Numbered from the stretch's first letter, positions 7,490 through 16,215 are shown. The stretch is 64,000 nucleotides of DNA from Bacillus changyiensis (GCF_027706145.1 NZ_JAQFWW010000002.1:186001-250000); one strand, 5' to 3'. Translations and numbers: made by a program. The notes: generated from the letters alone by a model not told the origin.

Positions 7490-9880
7490 CTAATTACGCA
7501 AAGGTTTGCCTTTTACAAGCATATGCTGCATTCTTGCCTGAGACTTCTGTTCACCCACAAGGCTCAGAAAAGCTTCTCTTTCCAAGTCTAGTAAATATTC
7601 TTCTGATACTTCTGTTCCAAAAGAAACTCTGCCGCCGGCAATCACAAATGCCAACTTTTTTGCAATTGTCATATCATGATCAGAAATGGCCCCGGATAGT
7701 TTAAAAGCCTCTGCTCCAAGCAGGAGAGCAGCATAACCCGTTTCACCAGTAACCGGAACTTTTTGTTTCACTGGCGGACGATAGCCATTTTCGTGAAGTG
7801 TCAGTACAAGCGATTTAGCATCATATAAGAGGTGATCCTGATTCATACTAATTTGATCTTGCACAGTTAAAATATTGAGTTCTCTTGCTTCATGGGCTGA
7901 AGTGGACGTTTTCGCCATTGCAATTTTTTCAAATGTTTGGTTTGCTGCCTGTTGAAGGTCGACAGACATCCCTTCTGGGAACCCTTTTAAGTGGTTCAAA
8001 TACAGTTCTTTATTACCTCCGCCTCCTGGGATCAAGCCAACACCAACTTCAACAAGACCCATATAGGCTTCACTTGAGGCTTGAACACGTGCAGCAGGGA
8101 GGCATACCTCAGTTCCCCCTCCAAGTGTCATTCCAAATGGTGCTGCGACTACTGGTTTAGAACTGTATTTCACTTTCAGCATCGTCTGCTGGAATTGGCG
8201 GATGATCATATCAATTTCCATAAAATTATCATCCTGAGCTTCCATGAGCATCATAGCTAGGTTAGCACCGACACAAAAGTTCTTGCCTTGATTTCCAATG
8301 ACTAGCCCTTTATAATTGGCATCCACTTCATCAAGTGCATATTTCAGCATTTGAATGATATCTAGCCCGATTGCATTGCTTTTTGAATGAAATTCTAATA
8401 GTGCTACATCATCGCCTAAATCTATTAAACTAGCACCGCTATTTTTTTTGATGACACCTTTTGTCTCTTTGATCGAAGAAAGATAAATATTTTTCTTATT
8501 TTCTTCTAAAGCCCGGTATTCGCCAGACTCGATATCATAGAAAAAGGTTCTGCCATTTTCTCTTAAATAAAAAGATTTATGCCCTTTTTTAAGCATTTCT
8601 TTGACCCAGTTCGCTACTTGCCATCCATCAGCTTCAAGTTTTTGAACAGATTCTTTCACACCGATGCTGTCCCAGATTTCAAACGGCCCCTGTGACCAAC
8701 CAAATCCCCATTTCATCGCCTTATCAACTGCTACTACGGTGTCAGCGATTTGACCAGTCAAGGCTGCTGAATAAACAAGTGTTGGCGCTGTGGTTTTCCA
8801 AAGCAAAATACCCGCTTTATCATCCGAATAGATAAGCGCTTTCATTCTTGCTCCATTGCCCTTTAGCTGTTTGGCAGCTTCAAGACCAGGTGTTTTTAAT
8901 TTTTTTCGCTCTCCATATGTCATTGTCATTGGATCAAGCTCAAAAATGTCTTTTCCTTCTTTTTTATAAAAACCTTGCTTTGCTTTACTACCAATCCAGC
9001 CATTTTCCAGCATTTTTTCGACAAACTCTGGTATCCGGAAAATCTTCTTCTCTTCTCCTTCAACTTGATCATAAACATTTTTAGCTACATGGGAGAATGT
9101 ATCAAGACCGACGACATCAAGTGTTCTGAATGTCGCACTTTTCGGACGTCCGATGAGAGGCCCTGTAATCGAATCGACTTCACCTATTGTATATCCGCCT
9201 TTAAGCATTTCCTGAACTGTAACAAGGAGGCCATATGTTCCAATGCGATTGGCAATAAAATTTGGTGTGTCTTTCGCTTCAACGACCCCTTTTCCAAGCA
9301 CATCCTCGCCAAATCCTTTCATGAAGCACAATACTTCTGGATCTGTTTCATCTATTGGAATAACTTCAAGCAATTTCAAGTAGCGAGCGGGATTAAAAAA
9401 GTGTGTCCCTAAAAAATGCTTTTTAAAATCTACAGATCGTCCTTCCGCCATTTGTTTAACGGAAATACCTGAGGTGTTACTACTCACGATACTGCCCGGC
9501 TTTCTGTACTGGTCAACTTTGGCGAACACTTGCTTTTTAACATCCAGATTTTCAACAACAACTTCAATAATCCAGTCAGCTTCTTTTATTTTTTCAAAAT
9601 CATCTTCCATATTTCCCGTTGTAATATAGCTGATGTTTTTCTTAGAAGTAAGCGGAGCCGGTTTTTGTTTAAACAGCTTTTTTACTGCTGTCTGAGTCAA
9701 CCGATTTCGCACATCAGGGTCATGAAGGGTGCGTCCTTTTTTCTCTTCTTCTTTCGTGAGTTCTCTTGGAACCATATCGAGCAATAAAACAGGAATGCCA
9801 ATATTGGCTAAATGCGCTGCAATTCCCGATCCCATCACTCCGGATCCAATAACAGCGGCTTTTCGAATATGCTTGACCAT
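7490..9880 (-). CDS. fadN: Fused 3-hydroxyacyl-CoA dehydrogenase / enoyl-CoA hydratase FadN
   Basis: Two-domain enzyme for the middle steps of beta-oxidation. The N-terminal ~390 residues form the NAD-dependent hydroxyacyl-CoA dehydrogenase, with Rossmann motif GSGVMGSGIAAHLA at residues 12-25, SNTSGI and NFIANRIG. The C-terminal ~310 residues form a crotonase-fold hydratase with GKNFCVGANL, GMTLGGGTE and GLIPGGGG. The order (dehydrogenase first) is that of B. subtilis FadN, the reverse of E. coli FadB. It is the first gene of the operon, with GGAGG before the ATG and a FadR palindrome 20 bases upstream. The fadM gene found nearby in B. subtilis is absent. Confidence 0.96.
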   Translation of the reverse strand: MVKHIRKAAVIGSGVMGSGIAAHLANIGIPVLLLDMVPRELTKEEEKKGRTLHDPDVRNRLTQTAVKKLFKQKPAPLTSKKNISYITTGNMEDDFEKIKEADWIIEVVVENLDVKKQVFAKVDQYRKPGSIVSSNTSGISVKQMAEGRSVDFKKHFLGTHFFNPARYLKLLEVIPIDETDPEVLCFMKGFGEDVLGKGVVEAKDTPNFIANRIGTYGLLVTVQEMLKGGYTIGEVDSITGPLIGRPKSATFRTLDVVGLDTFSHVAKNVYDQVEGEEKKIFRIPEFVEKMLENGWIGSKAKQGFYKKEGKDIFELDPMTMTYGERKKLKTPGLEAAKQLKGNGARMKALIYSDDKAGILLWKTTAPTLVYSAALTGQIADTVVAVDKAMKWGFGWSQGPFEIWDSIGVKESVQKLEADGWQVANWVKEMLKKGHKSFYLRENGRTFFYDIESGEYRALEENKKNIYLSSIKETKGVIKKNSGASLIDLGDDVALLEFHSKSNAIGLDIIQMLKYALDEVDANYKGLVIGNQGKNFCVGANLAMMLMEAQDDNFMEIDMIIRQFQQTMLKVKYSSKPVVAAPFGMTLGGGTEVCLPAARVQASSEAYMGLVEVGVGLIPGGGGNKELYLNHLKGFPEGMSVDLQQAANQTFEKIAMAKTSTSAHEARELNILTVQDQISMNQDHLLYDAKSLVLTLHENGYRPPVKQKVPVTGETGYAALLLGAEAFKLSGAISDHDMTIAKKLAFVIAGGRVSFGTEVSEEYLLDLEREAFLSLVGEQKSQARMQHMLVKGKPLRN

Positions 9881-9899
9881 GAAAGATCCTCCCTACCTT

Positions 9900-9917
9900 T
9901 GAATGAATACTCATTCA
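9900..9917. promoter_or_regulatory. FadR operator of the fadNAE operon
   Basis: TGAATGAATACTCATTCA is a near-perfect 18-base palindrome matching the known Bacillus FadR box (TGAATGAnTAnTCATTCA). It lies directly upstream of fadN. In Bacillus, FadR represses beta-oxidation genes and long-chain acyl-CoA releases it. Confidence 0.92.
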
Positions 9918-10091
9918 TTTTTGCTTAAAAAAAATAAACTCCCCTGTCTTCTACCATCTTAAAAGATTTTTGAATCAAGTTCAATAGCCTTGAGGAAAAT
10001 TTCAGAAATTTTTTAGAAATTAGCGTAACATGTCTATAACAGGAGCCCTTTTAAAATCAAACGAATATTACTAACTATATTCTTACAATTT

Positions 10092-10400
10092 TTAAAATTT
10101 ATAAATTGTTGCTTGAGGCGGGTTTGATTCTTTAAGCACTTGAAACCATACTTTTACTTTCTGCCTCTTTTTGATGTTTTCTTTGTTTTTTATTTCACTA
10201 ATCCCCAACAATATCACGTTGTTTTTATACTTTTCAAGAAGCTCTTTTTTTGTTAAATCATAATGCTCTTTTTTGGGGTGATTCTTACTCTCAACAAGGA
10301 TTACTCTACTCCTTCTTTGAGCATAATATAGCCCACAATGCTTTGTCCCTCTTTATGATATTCTGTTGATTGATATCCAGTTAGTACTGGAATGATAACT
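10092..10400 (-). pseudogene. Decayed DUF3221/YobA-like gene fragment
   Basis: Translating the minus strand gives one open stretch ending GQSIVGYIMLKEGVE and stop, and a second stretch in another frame beginning RVILVESKNHPKKEHYDL and ending QATIYKF at the TAA at 10094-10092. Together they read like a small DUF3221 protein (GYI..KEG..RVILVES) broken by a frameshift around 10310. A third-frame piece (KEDGVLYKLSFQY) lies just upstream. There is no intact start with a ribosome binding site. The surrounding ~700 bases have no other gene. The family name is from memory of the motif pattern and is tentative. Confidence 0.5.
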
Positions 10401-10660
10401 TATACAATACACCGTCTTCTTTCCTGATATTTAATTCTTAAAATGATTTTATAATTTGAAAGATGGTTTCTTTTAAAAATTCATTCGACCTTTGGGGTAT
10501 CACACACAATGAGTTTGAGCGAATGTAATAGAAAATCACAGCAAACTTGTTATATTAAGACACCAAGTGTGAAATGACGTAATAGCAATATTTATATTGC
10601 CACCATCCAATAACATGTTTCAAAACTTTTTGGACATTCTATACATGAGGAGGTGACGGC

Positions 10661-10822
10661 ATGGTACGCGAACGAAAAAATCCTTCTGCAGCTGCAATCA
10701 GCGCAGCCGCTATGAAGGGAAATGCAGGTCCTGATTACAAAAAGGAAGATGCCGGAGGTAAACAGTCAAGCCAGAACCAGCAGTATAAAAAAGAGTATAT
10801 GGGCGGTCATGACCATGAATAA
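10661..10822 (+). CDS. yuzL: YuzL-family small protein
   Basis: A 53-residue protein beginning MVRERKNPSAAAISAAAMKG, with GAGGAGGTG eight bases before the ATG. It is basic, alanine-rich at the front and ends in a Gln/Lys/Gly/His-rich tail (KKEYMGGHDHE). It has the composition of small acid-soluble or spore-associated peptides and matches the YuzL family that lies next to yusN in B. subtilis. Function is unknown; a spore role is inferred from the neighbours. The gene is followed 35 bases later by yusN on the same strand. Confidence 0.8.
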   Translation: MVRERKNPSAAAISAAAMKGNAGPDYKKEDAGGKQSSQNQQYKKEYMGGHDHE

Positions 10823-10856
10823 AACAAAACATGATTTTAAAAGGTAAAGGAGAATG

Positions 10857-11111
10857 AATATGCAAAATCAACAACAAATGACAACCCCACCGTCTGTCAT
10901 TTCTACAAAAGATCATTTGTACTTAAAAGATATGTTGAACTGGAATTTGCTTGCCATGAAAAAAGCCCATTTTATGGCTGAGCAATGTCAAGACCAGTCC
11001 CTAAAAACAGAACTTGAGCGGACAGGACAAATGCATCATAACCATTACAATACGATCTTGGAACAGCTCCGTTCAAATCAAAGCGGAAACCAAACAGTCT
11101 ATATGCAATAG
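10857..11111 (+). CDS. yusN: YusN, CotF-family spore coat-like protein
   Basis: An 84-residue helical protein (MQNQQQMTTPPSVISTKDHLYLKDMLNWNLL and so on, given in part) with the KDMLNWNLLAMKKAHFMAEQ helix typical of CotF-like coat proteins. The ATG at 10860 or the adjacent one at 10854 could be used; AAAGGAGAATG lies just upstream. Expected to sit in or under the spore coat. It forms a small cluster with yuzL and the next gene, 10 bases downstream. Confidence 0.75.
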   Translation, partial: NMQNQQQMTTPPSVISTKDHLYLKDMLNWNLLAMKKAHFMAEQCQDQSLKTELERTGQMHHNHYNTILEQLRSNQSGNQTVYMQ

Positions 11112-11121
11112 GAGGCCTATC

Positions 11122-11454
11122 ATGAATCAACAAAAAATCGGCAATCAAGAAACACCTGTACCTAATACAAGCGCCATGAATGACCGAGATTTTGTCAATG
11201 AATTACTAACAACCGAAAAATATATCACATCTTCATATTCTACTGCACTGAATGAACTGAGCCATGAGACGCTTTATCAAAAGATACAGCCTCTTTTTCA
11301 TGAAGCGCAAAATACACAGCGAAGATTATACGATATGATGTTTCAATATGGTTGGTACAACATTGAAGCTGAAGACGCAATGAAAATTGAGCAAACTTAT
11401 CAGCAGTTTCAGTCTACCCTTCAAAACCAATCACCATATCAAAATAATCAATAG
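11122..11454 (+). CDS. Second CotF-like spore coat protein
   Basis: A 110-residue protein starting MNQQKIGNQETPVPNTSAMN, preceded by AGGAGG nine bases before the ATG. A longer in-frame extension back to 11014 overlaps yusN and has no ribosome binding site, so the short form is chosen. The helix MNDRDFVNELLTTEKYITSS followed by a GWYNIEAEDAMKIEQ motif is the classical CotF/YhcQ pattern. Polar, Gln/Asn-rich ends fit a coat protein. Probably co-transcribed with yusN. Confidence 0.75.
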   Translation: MNQQKIGNQETPVPNTSAMNDRDFVNELLTTEKYITSSYSTALNELSHETLYQKIQPLFHEAQNTQRRLYDMMFQYGWYNIEAEDAMKIEQTYQQFQSTLQNQSPYQNNQ

Positions 11455-11456
11455 TA

Positions 11457-11482
11457 GAGACCGGAAAAAATCCGGTTTCTTT
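11457..11482. terminator. Short hairpin between the coat cluster and rtcB
   Basis: GACCGGA and TCCGGTTTC pair around AAAAA, followed by a T-rich run. The two flanking genes converge, so it may serve both. Confidence 0.6.
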
Positions 11483-11486
11483 ACAT

Positions 11487-12971
11487 TTAGTGAGCTTTAT
11501 AATTATAAAGAGGTTTAATGATTTTTTGAATTGATAAGGCGTTTTCTGTATTGGTGATGATTTCTTCCATTGGTTTGTATGCCATTGGACTTTCATCGAG
11601 TGTTTCAGATACAACAGAAGTACTCCAAACCTCTTTCATTGTCAACTGAAACTCATGTAGTGATAAGTTCGCTTTTGCTTTTGACCTAGACATCAAGCGT
11701 CCTGCACCATGAGGCGCTGAGTAGTTCCAGTCTGGGTTTCCTTTTCCTTCCGCAATTAAACTACCATCCCTCATATTCATTGGAACAATGACTCGTTCCC
11801 CTTTTTGTGCTGAGATTGCCCCTTTACGTAAAATCATGTTTTCTATATCAATATAGTTATGAATGGTTGTGAATTCATCAATGATATGCCACTCCATATG
11901 CCGTACAATCTCTTCAATCATTGCTTTGCGGTTTAAATCTGCATATTTTTGTGCAATTGCCATATCATGCATATAAGCTGCAAAGGAATCACCTTCTAAA
12001 TACGCTAAAGCCTTTTGTATTTTGGGGCTATTCATTGAGTTTAGTGTTTCTTGAATTTCACTTACGCGTCCTTCTTGTTTTATATCTTTCATTTCCATTA
12101 GTTCTTGATAAGCTAGATCTTGATAATATTCTGCAATTTGTTTCCCCAAGTTTCGGGAACCACTATGAATAACAATTGCTACTTTATCATCCCATTCATT
12201 CAATTCAATAAAATGGTTGCCTCCTCCAAGTGTTCCAATTGACCTCTCTGCACGTCCTCTATTAATTGGAGCCTGGACATCATCAATATTGACCAAACTT
12301 GCAAACCGATGTTTTTGATTTCTGATCCTGAATCCACTAGGGATATGTTTTTGAATAACTTCATCTAGTTGATCAAAATTGACGTCATCTTTATGTTGAT
12401 CAATGACAGCGAGTGACATCCCACAGCCAATATCGTACTTGATCCTCTAATTTCTTAGGGAGTGGACTATACCTTCACTACAGTCATCGGAGTATGCAGC
12501 TCCTACTATAGGCTCGCCGTGTTAATGATTCTATAAATTGAGTGACCTTCCAATGATACATTTGATCTAATCATTGAGCATCAGTATTACCATTTCACTA
12601 ATATGGAATCATTCTGCACCTAAGTCTGCTAACTTGGTACAAGTCTCTGAACCATTTGGTTATGTCACCATAACCTCTGGCTGCTGATTGCCTTCGTCAC
12701 TACACGGTCAGGTTTCCAGCAATTGAGCGAGTTTTTTAAAGTTGGAGCCGACTTAGTTAACCCCAACAAGATTTGGCACGATTTTATCTTTAATTGTCAT
12801 CGTTGTTCCGATTGTACAACCTGCTCCTGCATGTGTATCAGGCATAATTCGAATTTGGCTGCCTTCAACAAAAGACTGATTACATAACTCTATAATCTGT
12901 CCCATAGCTTTTTGATCTAAATTGTCTGTAAATACTTTTGCTGAATTGTATTTCCCCTGTAATTCAATCAT
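11487..12971 (-). CDS. rtcB: RtcB-family RNA ligase, two exons split by a group I intron
   Basis: RtcB ligases join RNA 2',3'-cyclic phosphate or 3'-phosphate ends to 5'-OH ends using GTP and Mn2+. Exon 1 (12971 to about 12760) encodes residues 1-71 (MIELQGKYNSAKVF to NLVGV), with GGAGG before the ATG and the motif MPDTHAGAGCTIG. Exon 2 (about 12435 to 11487) continues DIGCGM. Exons of 212 and 949 bases sum to 387 codons, giving an intact 386-residue protein. Visible motifs: metal-binding DIGCGM at 72-77, GTLGGGNHFIEL, IHSGSRNLG, and the guanylated histidine in APHGAGR (about H313). Unspliced RNA stops at a TAA five bases past the exon, so a working enzyme needs intron removal. It stands alone between the coat genes and the yusV operon. 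No archease gene is in the window. Confidence 0.88.
12436..12759 (-). ncRNA. Group I self-splicing intron in rtcB
   Basis: About 324 bases interrupting rtcB within the VGVDIGCG codons. On the minus strand all four conserved core elements occur in order: P AATTGCTGGAAACC (12724-12711), Q AATCAGCAGCC (12689-12679), R GGTTCAGAGACT (12653-12642) and S AAGGTATAGTCC (12474-12463). P1 forms between exon GTTGGGGT (12767-12760) and guide GCTCCAAC (12748-12741), with a terminal U-G wobble. A P9-like stem CTAA-GAAA-TTAG is at 12458-12447. No open frame for a homing endonuclease fits. Boundaries are uncertain by a few bases: the frame- and guide-preferred 3' site leaves A rather than the usual terminal G. 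Confidence 0.9.
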
Positions 12972-13107
12972 GATATGTCCTCCGTTTAGCTAATAGAGTT
13001 TTTGTCAAGTCTGTCAGTTCAGTTGATATTTTCAATATTTATTTCCTGTATCATCGTCACGATCTGTTATTATGATAGCATTAAAATTGTCTGGTGTTGT
13101 GTTTAAT

Positions 13108-13141
13108 CAAAAAGTATCACGCTGGCGTGACACTTTTTGAA
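13108..13141. terminator. Strong hairpin upstream of rtcB
   Basis: TCAAAAAGT..CACGC and GCGTG..ACTTTTTGA form a long stem with T runs on both strands. It is about 130 bases upstream of rtcB and downstream of the yusV operon. Confidence 0.75.
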
Positions 13142-13205
13142 GAATTCAATCATAATTTCCCATTTTCTAGATGTCATAATTCCACACACACCGATATCCT
13201 CATCC

Positions 13206-13253
13206 TTACAAACAATAAAAAGCCTACGCAGCGAAAACGAAGCGTAGACTTCC
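13206..13253 (-). terminator. Terminator of the yusV operon
   Basis: On the minus strand AAGTCTACGC pairs with GCGTAGGCTT, followed by TTTTATTG, immediately after the yusV stop. Confidence 0.8.
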
Positions 13254-13265
13254 CATGATATGAAA

Positions 13266-14084
13266 TTATGCATGAGATTGAGCGACCTGCTGGACGATAC
13301 ACCTGCCTCTTCCATATGGAATACAATGTGGTGTGCCAAAAAGCGGATCTCTTGTCACTTCACAGTTCATTTCAAAAACATCTTGCACAAGCTGACAGTC
13401 AATAATTGCTTCTGGTCTTCCTTCCGCATAGATTTGCTTATCCTTAATGGCCACTAGGTGATGGGCATAACGACAAGCAAGATTCAAATCATGGAGCACC
13501 ATGACAATTGTGCGTTTTTCATGTTCATTTAATTCAAAAAGAAGATCGAGAATTTCAATTTGATGGGTCATATCCAAATATGTAGTTGGCTCATCCAATA
13601 AAATAATACCGGTTTCCTGAGCAAGCGTCATCGCGATCCAAGCACGTTGGCGCTGGCCACCTGATAGTGAGTCAACTGTACGGTTAGCCAGCTCTTCCAT
13701 ATTGGTTGACTTTAAAGCATTTTGAACAGCTTCTTCATCTTTAACTGACCATTGTTTAAGCCAATTTTGATAAGGATAACGTCCCTGTTTGACGAGTTGA
13801 AGGACAGTTAATCCTTCTGGAGCTGCAGGCCCTTGAGGAAGAATGGCCAGTTCTTTGGCGACCTCCTTAGTTGGTAGTTTAGAAATAGAGTCTCCTTCCA
13901 ACAGGACAGAACCGCCTTTTGGTTTCAGCAAACGTGCAAGCGAGCGAAGGAGAGTTGATTTACCGCAGCCATTACTGCCAATAAATACAGTGATTTCACC
14001 TTTTGGGATCGTTAAGTTTAATTCATCAATAATCATTGTTTCTCCATAACCTAAGCTTAACGTTTCTGTCGAAATGGCACTCAT
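13266..14084 (-). CDS. yusV: Ferric-siderophore ABC transporter ATPase YusV
   Basis: FecE/FhuC-type ATPase driving siderophore import. The 272-residue protein has Walker A GSNGCGKST, signature LSGGQRQRAW, Walker B IILLDEPTTYLD and switch histidine in VMVLHDLN. In B. subtilis, YusV serves both the bacillibactin (FeuBC) and YfiZ/YfhA permeases from a separate locus. Here it lies 20 bases behind yfhA, in one operon with its permeases. Fur control is likely through the box upstream of yfiZ. Confidence 0.88.
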   Translation of the reverse strand: MSAISTETLSLGYGETMIIDELNLTIPKGEITVFIGSNGCGKSTLLRSLARLLKPKGGSVLLEGDSISKLPTKEVAKELAILPQGPAAPEGLTVLQLVKQGRYPYQNWLKQWSVKDEEAVQNALKSTNMEELANRTVDSLSGGQRQRAWIAMTLAQETGIILLDEPTTYLDMTHQIEILDLLFELNEHEKRTIVMVLHDLNLACRYAHHLVAIKDKQIYAEGRPEAIIDCQLVQDVFEMNCEVTRDPLFGTPHCIPYGRGRCIVQQVAQSHA

Positions 14085-14104
14085 AAATGAAATCTCTCCT
14101 TTTA

Positions 14105-15157
14105 TTAGTTTCTGCTTTTTATTAGCAAGTAGATAAAGTAAGGGGCACCGATCGCAGCAGTGAACACACCAGCAGGCACTTCAACAGGAGAAAACAGGGT
14201 TCTCCCGATCAGATCAGCAATCAACACCAATAAACCTCCAATTAATGATGCAATCGGCAAGAGGGCGCCGAATGAAGAACCGACTAGCCTTCTTGCAATA
14301 TGCGGAGCCATCAGACCGACAAAACCGATAGTTCCGGAAAAAGCAACAGCAACTCCGGCAAAGGCCGTACTAAGTAGCAGGAGCCAAAAACGATGTTTCT
14401 CGACATGACTTCCAGCACCAGTTGCCAATTCGTCTCCAAGCGTCAGAATGTTCACATTTCTTGAAACACCGGCGCAAATCAGAAAAAGGACAAGCGTTAC
14501 CGGTATCAAAATGAGCACATCACTCCAGTTTGATCCATACACTGATCCAGTAATCCAGACATTTGCTTGGGACATTCTATATATTGGTCCTTTTATCATC
14601 AAGACAGTTGTCAAAGACTGGGCAAGCATTGAAAACCCGATTCCAATCAAAACTAGCCTAAAAGTTGAAGCACCTTTTTGATAAGACAAAAGATAAACAA
14701 GTATCCCAGCAAAACCCGCACCAATAAACGCAGCGACAGGTAGCCAGTTGATACTGACTGTAAGCGCATTGTTTTGATTTGAAAATAACATGAAAAACAA
14801 GACAACAGTTACAGATGCTCCGCCCGTAACACCAATAATTTCAGGTGAAGCTAGAGGGTTACGAATCAGCCCTTGAAGTATCGAACCTGCCGCGGCCAGA
14901 CAAATACCAGCAAACAAAGCTATTAATATCCGCGGCATTCGGAAAGAGGTAATGATCAGTTCATCCCCCGGATCCCCAATCCCCAGAAAAGTCTTCATGA
15001 CGGCATCCGGAAAAATAAACCGTTCACCAATCCCCGCGCTGAGTATAATAACACAAGCTGTTAGCAGAAATAAGATCATGAACGTTAACAAAGCTTTGCG
15101 ATGAATTAAAATTGAAAAACTGCCTTCTTTCATTCGGATTGTGCGATAATTCTTCAA
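14105..15157 (-). CDS. yfhA: Siderophore ABC transporter permease YfhA (FecCD family)
   Basis: A 350-residue polytopic protein of the FecCD/BtuC family, with about ten hydrophobic segments and the family signatures GIGDPGDELIITSFRMPRIL near the front, GSILQGLIRNPLASPEIIG and GFVGLMAPHIARRLVG. It pairs with YfiZ to form the channel; substrates of the B. subtilis system are hydroxamate-type siderophores (schizokinen, arthrobactin). Its ATG overlaps the yfiZ stop by four bases (ATGA), a sign of coupled translation. Confidence 0.88.
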   Translation of the reverse strand: MKNYRTIRMKEGSFSILIHRKALLTFMILFLLTACVIILSAGIGERFIFPDAVMKTFLGIGDPGDELIITSFRMPRILIALFAGICLAAAGSILQGLIRNPLASPEIIGVTGGASVTVVLFFMLFSNQNNALTVSINWLPVAAFIGAGFAGILVYLLSYQKGASTFRLVLIGIGFSMLAQSLTTVLMIKGPIYRMSQANVWITGSVYGSNWSDVLILIPVTLVLFLICAGVSRNVNILTLGDELATGAGSHVEKHRFWLLLLSTAFAGVAVAFSGTIGFVGLMAPHIARRLVGSSFGALLPIASLIGGLLVLIADLIGRTLFSPVEVPAGVFTAAIGAPYFIYLLIKSRN

Positions 15158-16155
15158 TTTTTGAACCCCCTTCTTGCAATAAATACAAAAATGGGTGTTC
15201 CGATAATGGCTGTCATAACGCCGACTGGCACTTCTTCAGGCATGATCAAGTACCTAGCTCCAATATCAGCAGTAACGAGTAAAATTGCCCCCAACACAGC
15301 ACAGTATGGGAGAATCCAGCGATGGTCATGGCCAACAATATATTTTGCAACATGAGGTATGACAATTCCGATAAAGCTTATCGGTCCAGCCACAGCCACA
15401 GCACCACCGGCAAGTAATATAATTGAAAGTGCCATCAGCACTTTTATCATCCATGTCTTCTGCCCAAGGCTTTTAGCTACATCTTCTCCCATCGTCAACA
15501 CATTAACCTTCTCAGCTACCAAAAAACTAATGATGAATGCTGCTAAAAGATATGGTGAAACAGAAATGAGTAAGTTAAGATCTCGCCCTTGAACAGAACC
15601 AGCCAGCCAAAATAATGCCTGCTCAAGTGCTGCTTCATTAACGGAAAGCATTCCTTGCGTTAACGATGAAAATAATGCGGCCAATGCAGCTCCAGCAAGA
15701 GTAAGCTTTAGTGAAGTCATGCCTTCCCTACCAAGGGAACCGACAAAATAGACGATCAATGCAGCAAATGCTGCGCCAAAAAAAGAAATCCACGCGATCG
15801 TTTGAAGTGAGCTAATATGAAAGAAAAACAGGGCTCCGACTACAAAGAAGCCGGCTCCTGCATTCACACCGAAAAGAGCTGGTGAAGCAAGTGGGTTTTT
15901 TGTTAACGCCTGCATTAAAGCACCGCTAACACCGAGAGCAGCACCAACAGTGGCAGCAATCAGGGCACGTGGCAAACGGACATTTTTTAAGACGAGATGT
16001 TCATTAGAGCCGTTAAAGTCTGTAAAAGCTTTAATGGACATTGTCCATGATGTATTTGTATATCCATATACGATACTGGCGCAAATGGAGAAGGTTAGAA
16101 GCAAAATAAAAGCTAATAGTGCGATTGTTCTATATTTATTCGTTCTTAAACGCAT
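15154..16155 (-). CDS. yfiZ: Siderophore ABC transporter permease YfiZ (FecCD family)
   Basis: FecCD-family membrane subunit, about 333 residues from the chosen ATG at 16155 (MRLRTNKYRTIALL), which has AGGAGAA upstream; an in-frame ATG at 16209 would overlap the Fur box region. Signatures include LPRALIAATVGAALGVSGAL, ALTKNPLASPALFG and GPISFIGIVIPHVAKYIVG. First gene of the yfiZ-yfhA-yusV operon and divergent from the binding protein gene yfiY, with a shared Fur box between them. Confidence 0.87.
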   Translation of the reverse strand: MRLRTNKYRTIALLAFILLLTFSICASIVYGYTNTSWTMSIKAFTDFNGSNEHLVLKNVRLPRALIAATVGAALGVSGALMQALTKNPLASPALFGVNAGAGFFVVGALFFFHISSLQTIAWISFFGAAFAALIVYFVGSLGREGMTSLKLTLAGAALAALFSSLTQGMLSVNEAALEQALFWLAGSVQGRDLNLLISVSPYLLAAFIISFLVAEKVNVLTMGEDVAKSLGQKTWMIKVLMALSIILLAGGAVAVAGPISFIGIVIPHVAKYIVGHDHRWILPYCAVLGAILLVTADIGARYLIMPEEVPVGVMTAIIGTPIFVFIARRGFKN

Positions 16156-16215
16156 ACATGATTCTCCTACTTGAACTCCATATCTATTGGTTATTGTATC
16201 AGATAACATTGATTT

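Noticed and set aside
8975-9412. 145-residue open frame antisense to fadN
   Set aside because: It lies wholly opposite conserved dehydrogenase sequence, has no ribosome binding site and a low-complexity, Cys/Phe-rich composition typical of a shadow frame.
11014-11121. N-terminal extension of the second coat-like gene
   Set aside because: It overlaps yusN in another frame, has no ribosome binding site, and a strong AGGAGG precedes the ATG at 11122.
12420-12760. Intein, group II intron or insertion sequence as the cause of the rtcB split
   Set aside because: The insert is not open in frame, so it is not an intein. It has no domain V-like hairpin or GUGYG start of a group II intron, no terminal inverted repeats and no transposase. 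Group I core elements explain it.
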